From positions 28,403 through 92,402 of the forward strand of contig NZ_JACJPX010000033.1 of NCBI RefSeq assembly GCF_014696315.1: 64,000 nucleotides of DNA, in the 5' to 3' direction. Under the pieces are notes generated by a model. The model was not told the DNA's origin. It saw only the letters and a list, made by a program, of their open reading frames with translations, and did no database searches. This document shows positions 62,901-64,000 of the stretch, in pieces; the stretch's first letter is position 1, and every line of letters starts with the position of its first letter. The stretch is from Calothrix membranacea FACHB-236. GTDB lineage: Bacteria; Cyanobacteriota; Cyanobacteriia; Cyanobacteriales; Nostocaceae. The position numbers were made by a program, and so were the translations under genes.

Positions 62901-63631
62901 CCGGAGAAGATGAAGAAGATGCGATCGCTCGGAACCTGAAATCGCTGAAATTCGTTGCCGATTATTTAGTCAGAAAGAGCGTTTGGATAATTGGTGGTGA
63001 TGGTTGGGGTTATGACATCGGCTTTGGCGGCTTAGATCACGTCATCGCTAGCGGACGCAACGTCAATATTCTCATACTGGACACAGAAGTTTATTCTAAT
63101 ACTGGCGGACAAAACTCCAAAGCCACACCCAGAGCTGCGATCGCCAAATTTGCCTCTGGCGGTAAAGCCGCAGCCAAAAAAGACTTAGGCTTAATGGCCA
63201 TGACCTACGGTAACGTTTATATTGCCAGCGTCGCTCTCGGCGCAAGAGACGAACACACCCTTAAAGCCTTCCTCGAAGCCGAAGCCTACGAAGGGCCATC
63301 AATCATTCTCGCCTACAGCCATTGCATCGCCCACGGTATCGACATGACCACAGGCTTACACCATCAAAAAGCCGCCGTCGAATCAGGCGAATGGTTGCTA
63401 TATCGGTACAATCCAGACCGCACTAAGCATGGAGAAAACCCACTCCAGCTTGACTCTCGCACTCCCAAGTTACCAATTGAAGAATACATGAACTCAGAAA
63501 ATCGCTTCAAGATGTTAACCAAGAGTCACCCAGAAGCAGCCAAGCACTTATTTGAAGAAGCCCAAGCAGATGTCAATACCCGTTGGCAGATGTATCAATA
63601 TCTTGCTTCTCGCAAGTTGCAAAATACGTAA
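59954..63631 (+). CDS. nifJ: Pyruvate:flavodoxin/ferredoxin oxidoreductase
   Basis: Homodimeric iron-sulfur enzyme of 1225 residues that oxidises pyruvate to acetyl-CoA and CO2 and passes electrons to flavodoxin or ferredoxin, for example for nitrogenase or fermentation. Domain order: POR N (about 1-240, [31 protein letters not shown]), middle POR domain, gamma-type domain ([20 protein letters not shown], about 445-465), EKR, two 4Fe-4S motifs [13 protein letters not shown] (about 719) and [13 protein letters not shown] (about 775), and a C-terminal TPP-binding domain ([35 protein letters not shown], about 848). It is complete. Two repeat-derived segments interrupt it in frame, at residues about 355-378 and 641-662 (see findings). 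The ATG at 59954 has GGTTAAACC upstream but no clear ribosome site. Confidence 0.96.
   Translation: [1225 protein letters not shown]
61019..61088. repeat. Repeat tract inside nifJ (GGAGACAA type)
   Basis: GGAGACAAGGAGACAAGGAG ... CTCCTTGTCCCTCC: three tandem copies of ACAAGGAG followed, after about 25 nt, by a complementary CCTTGTCC stretch. It resembles the intergenic repeats at 9671 and 53255 but is translated in frame ([20 protein letters not shown]). Confidence 0.85.
61878..61938. repeat. Heptanucleotide repeat inside nifJ (CCCCAGT/CCCCAAT)
   Basis: Eight consecutive 7-nt units TCCCCAG or TCCCCAA inside the coding frame, translated as [18 protein letters not shown]. It is the same family as intergenic arrays in this window (for example 49440-49485). 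Confidence 0.9.
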
Positions 63632-63758
63632 ACTTAGGGCATGGGGCATAGGGCATGGGGCATGGGAAAGATGTTACCTTGTTCCGCCACCAGCCCCAAG
63701 AAAATTTTTCCTCCTCTCCTGCACAGTTACTCATAGCTAATTACACAAAACACTCGTG

Positions 63759-63788
63759 GGGTGGGCATCTTGCCCGCCCTATTTTTTA
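63759..63788 (+). terminator. Rho-independent terminator-like hairpin downstream of nifJ
   Basis: GGGTGGGCA (63759-63767) pairs with TGCCCGCCC (63771-63779) with one G-U pair and a 3-nt loop, followed by TATTTTTTATA. It lies 128 nt after the nifJ stop. GGGCATG heptamers (63637-63668) lie in between. Confidence 0.6.
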
Positions 63789-63835
63789 TACTTACAGATA
63801 GCCTTATACAAATACTTCTCGCCCTCATCCCCTAA

Positions 63836-63899
63836 CCCCTTCTCCCTCAGGGAGAAGGGGAATTGAATCTCTTGCTCCCCTCTCCTGGTGGGAGAGGGG
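63836..63899. repeat. Pair of adjacent palindromes at the right edge
   Basis: CCCCTTCTCCCT (63836-63847) with its complement (63849-63860), then CCCCTCTCC (63877-63885) with its complement (63891-63899). This is dispersed non-coding DNA. An open frame across it (minus strand 63779-63961) is not credible. Confidence 0.7.
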
Positions 63900-64000
63900 C
63901 CCGGATTTCTCACAAAGAATGAGAAAATCGGAGTCAGAAACTGGGAAAATCTATATTGCACAAGTATTCCAGCAGTTTCAACATGACCCCGATAGCATCA

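Noticed and set aside
63779..63961. Minus-strand frame at the right edge
   Set aside because: It crosses two palindromic repeats and has no protein-like composition.
1..64000. tRNA, rRNA, tmRNA or riboswitch genes
   Set aside because: I scanned the gaps by eye for TTCGA-type T-loops and conserved cores and found none. A covariance-model search would be needed to be sure.

Overview
The window is chromosomal DNA of a cyanobacterium, most likely a filamentous heterocyst-forming one (Nostocales). The reasons are the very frequent GCGATCGC (HIP1) octamers, cyanobacterial marker genes (vipp1, ycf54, pilMNOQ without a separate pilP, a DevBCA-type exporter, giant HstK-type kinases, nifJ) and the many short heptanucleotide tandem repeats between genes. 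There are no phage genes, no insertion sequence with a transposase, no CRISPR array and no rRNA or tRNA gene that I can see.

Layout. 0-10 kb: the 5' part of uvrC (cut by the window edge), a stand-alone receiver protein, a class I/II aminotransferase, a thioredoxin, vipp1 and a second PspA-family gene, a SPOR-domain membrane protein, a pentapeptide-repeat protein and a DUF937 protein with a calcium-loop tail. 10-24.5 kb: a UPF0175 protein, a Cache-HAMP histidine kinase, several poorly known proteins, KDPG aldolase (eda), two related L,D-transpeptidases, hisS, a cupin and an exported ABM-like protein followed by a 21-nt minisatellite, then an amidohydrolase with an alpha/beta-hydrolase that lacks catalytic residues. 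24.7-33 kb: a signalling block made of a 1970-residue Ser/Thr-kinase/ATPase/GAF/PAS/histidine-kinase hybrid, a FIST sensor and a soluble histidine kinase. 33-40 kb: a sugar-binding lipoprotein, then the type IV pilus genes pilM-N-O-Q. 40-47 kb: a PPOX stress protein, a TetR regulator with a DevB-DUF2834-DevC-DevA exporter, and ExbB/ExbD. 47-56 kb: housekeeping genes (AI-2E/PerM permease, NUDIX, folD, GGPP synthase, divergent PAP2 protein, ycf54, pdxJ). 56-64 kb: two tandem glycosyltransferase-like paralogues, a repeat-rich 1.4-kb gap with a 15-copy minisatellite, and a full nifJ.

How the genes work together. The clearest functional units are pilMNOQ (inner-membrane alignment complex plus outer-membrane secretin), tetR-devB-DUF2834-devC-devA (regulated efflux, with two matching operator-like palindromes visible), FIST-histidine kinase (ligand sensor plus kinase) and exbB-exbD (proton-motive-force energiser). 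Three histidine kinases in the window share the same catalytic module.

The most unusual sequence features are repeats: heptanucleotide-type repeats lie in frame inside nifJ; a 21-nt array seems to have grown out of a dispersed palindrome; and another 21-nt array sits in frame directly after a stop codon. No clearly new multi-gene system is proven here. The best candidates for follow-up are the TetR operator pair, the probable pseudoenzyme hydrolase next to a complete amidohydrolase, and the repeat invasions of coding sequence.
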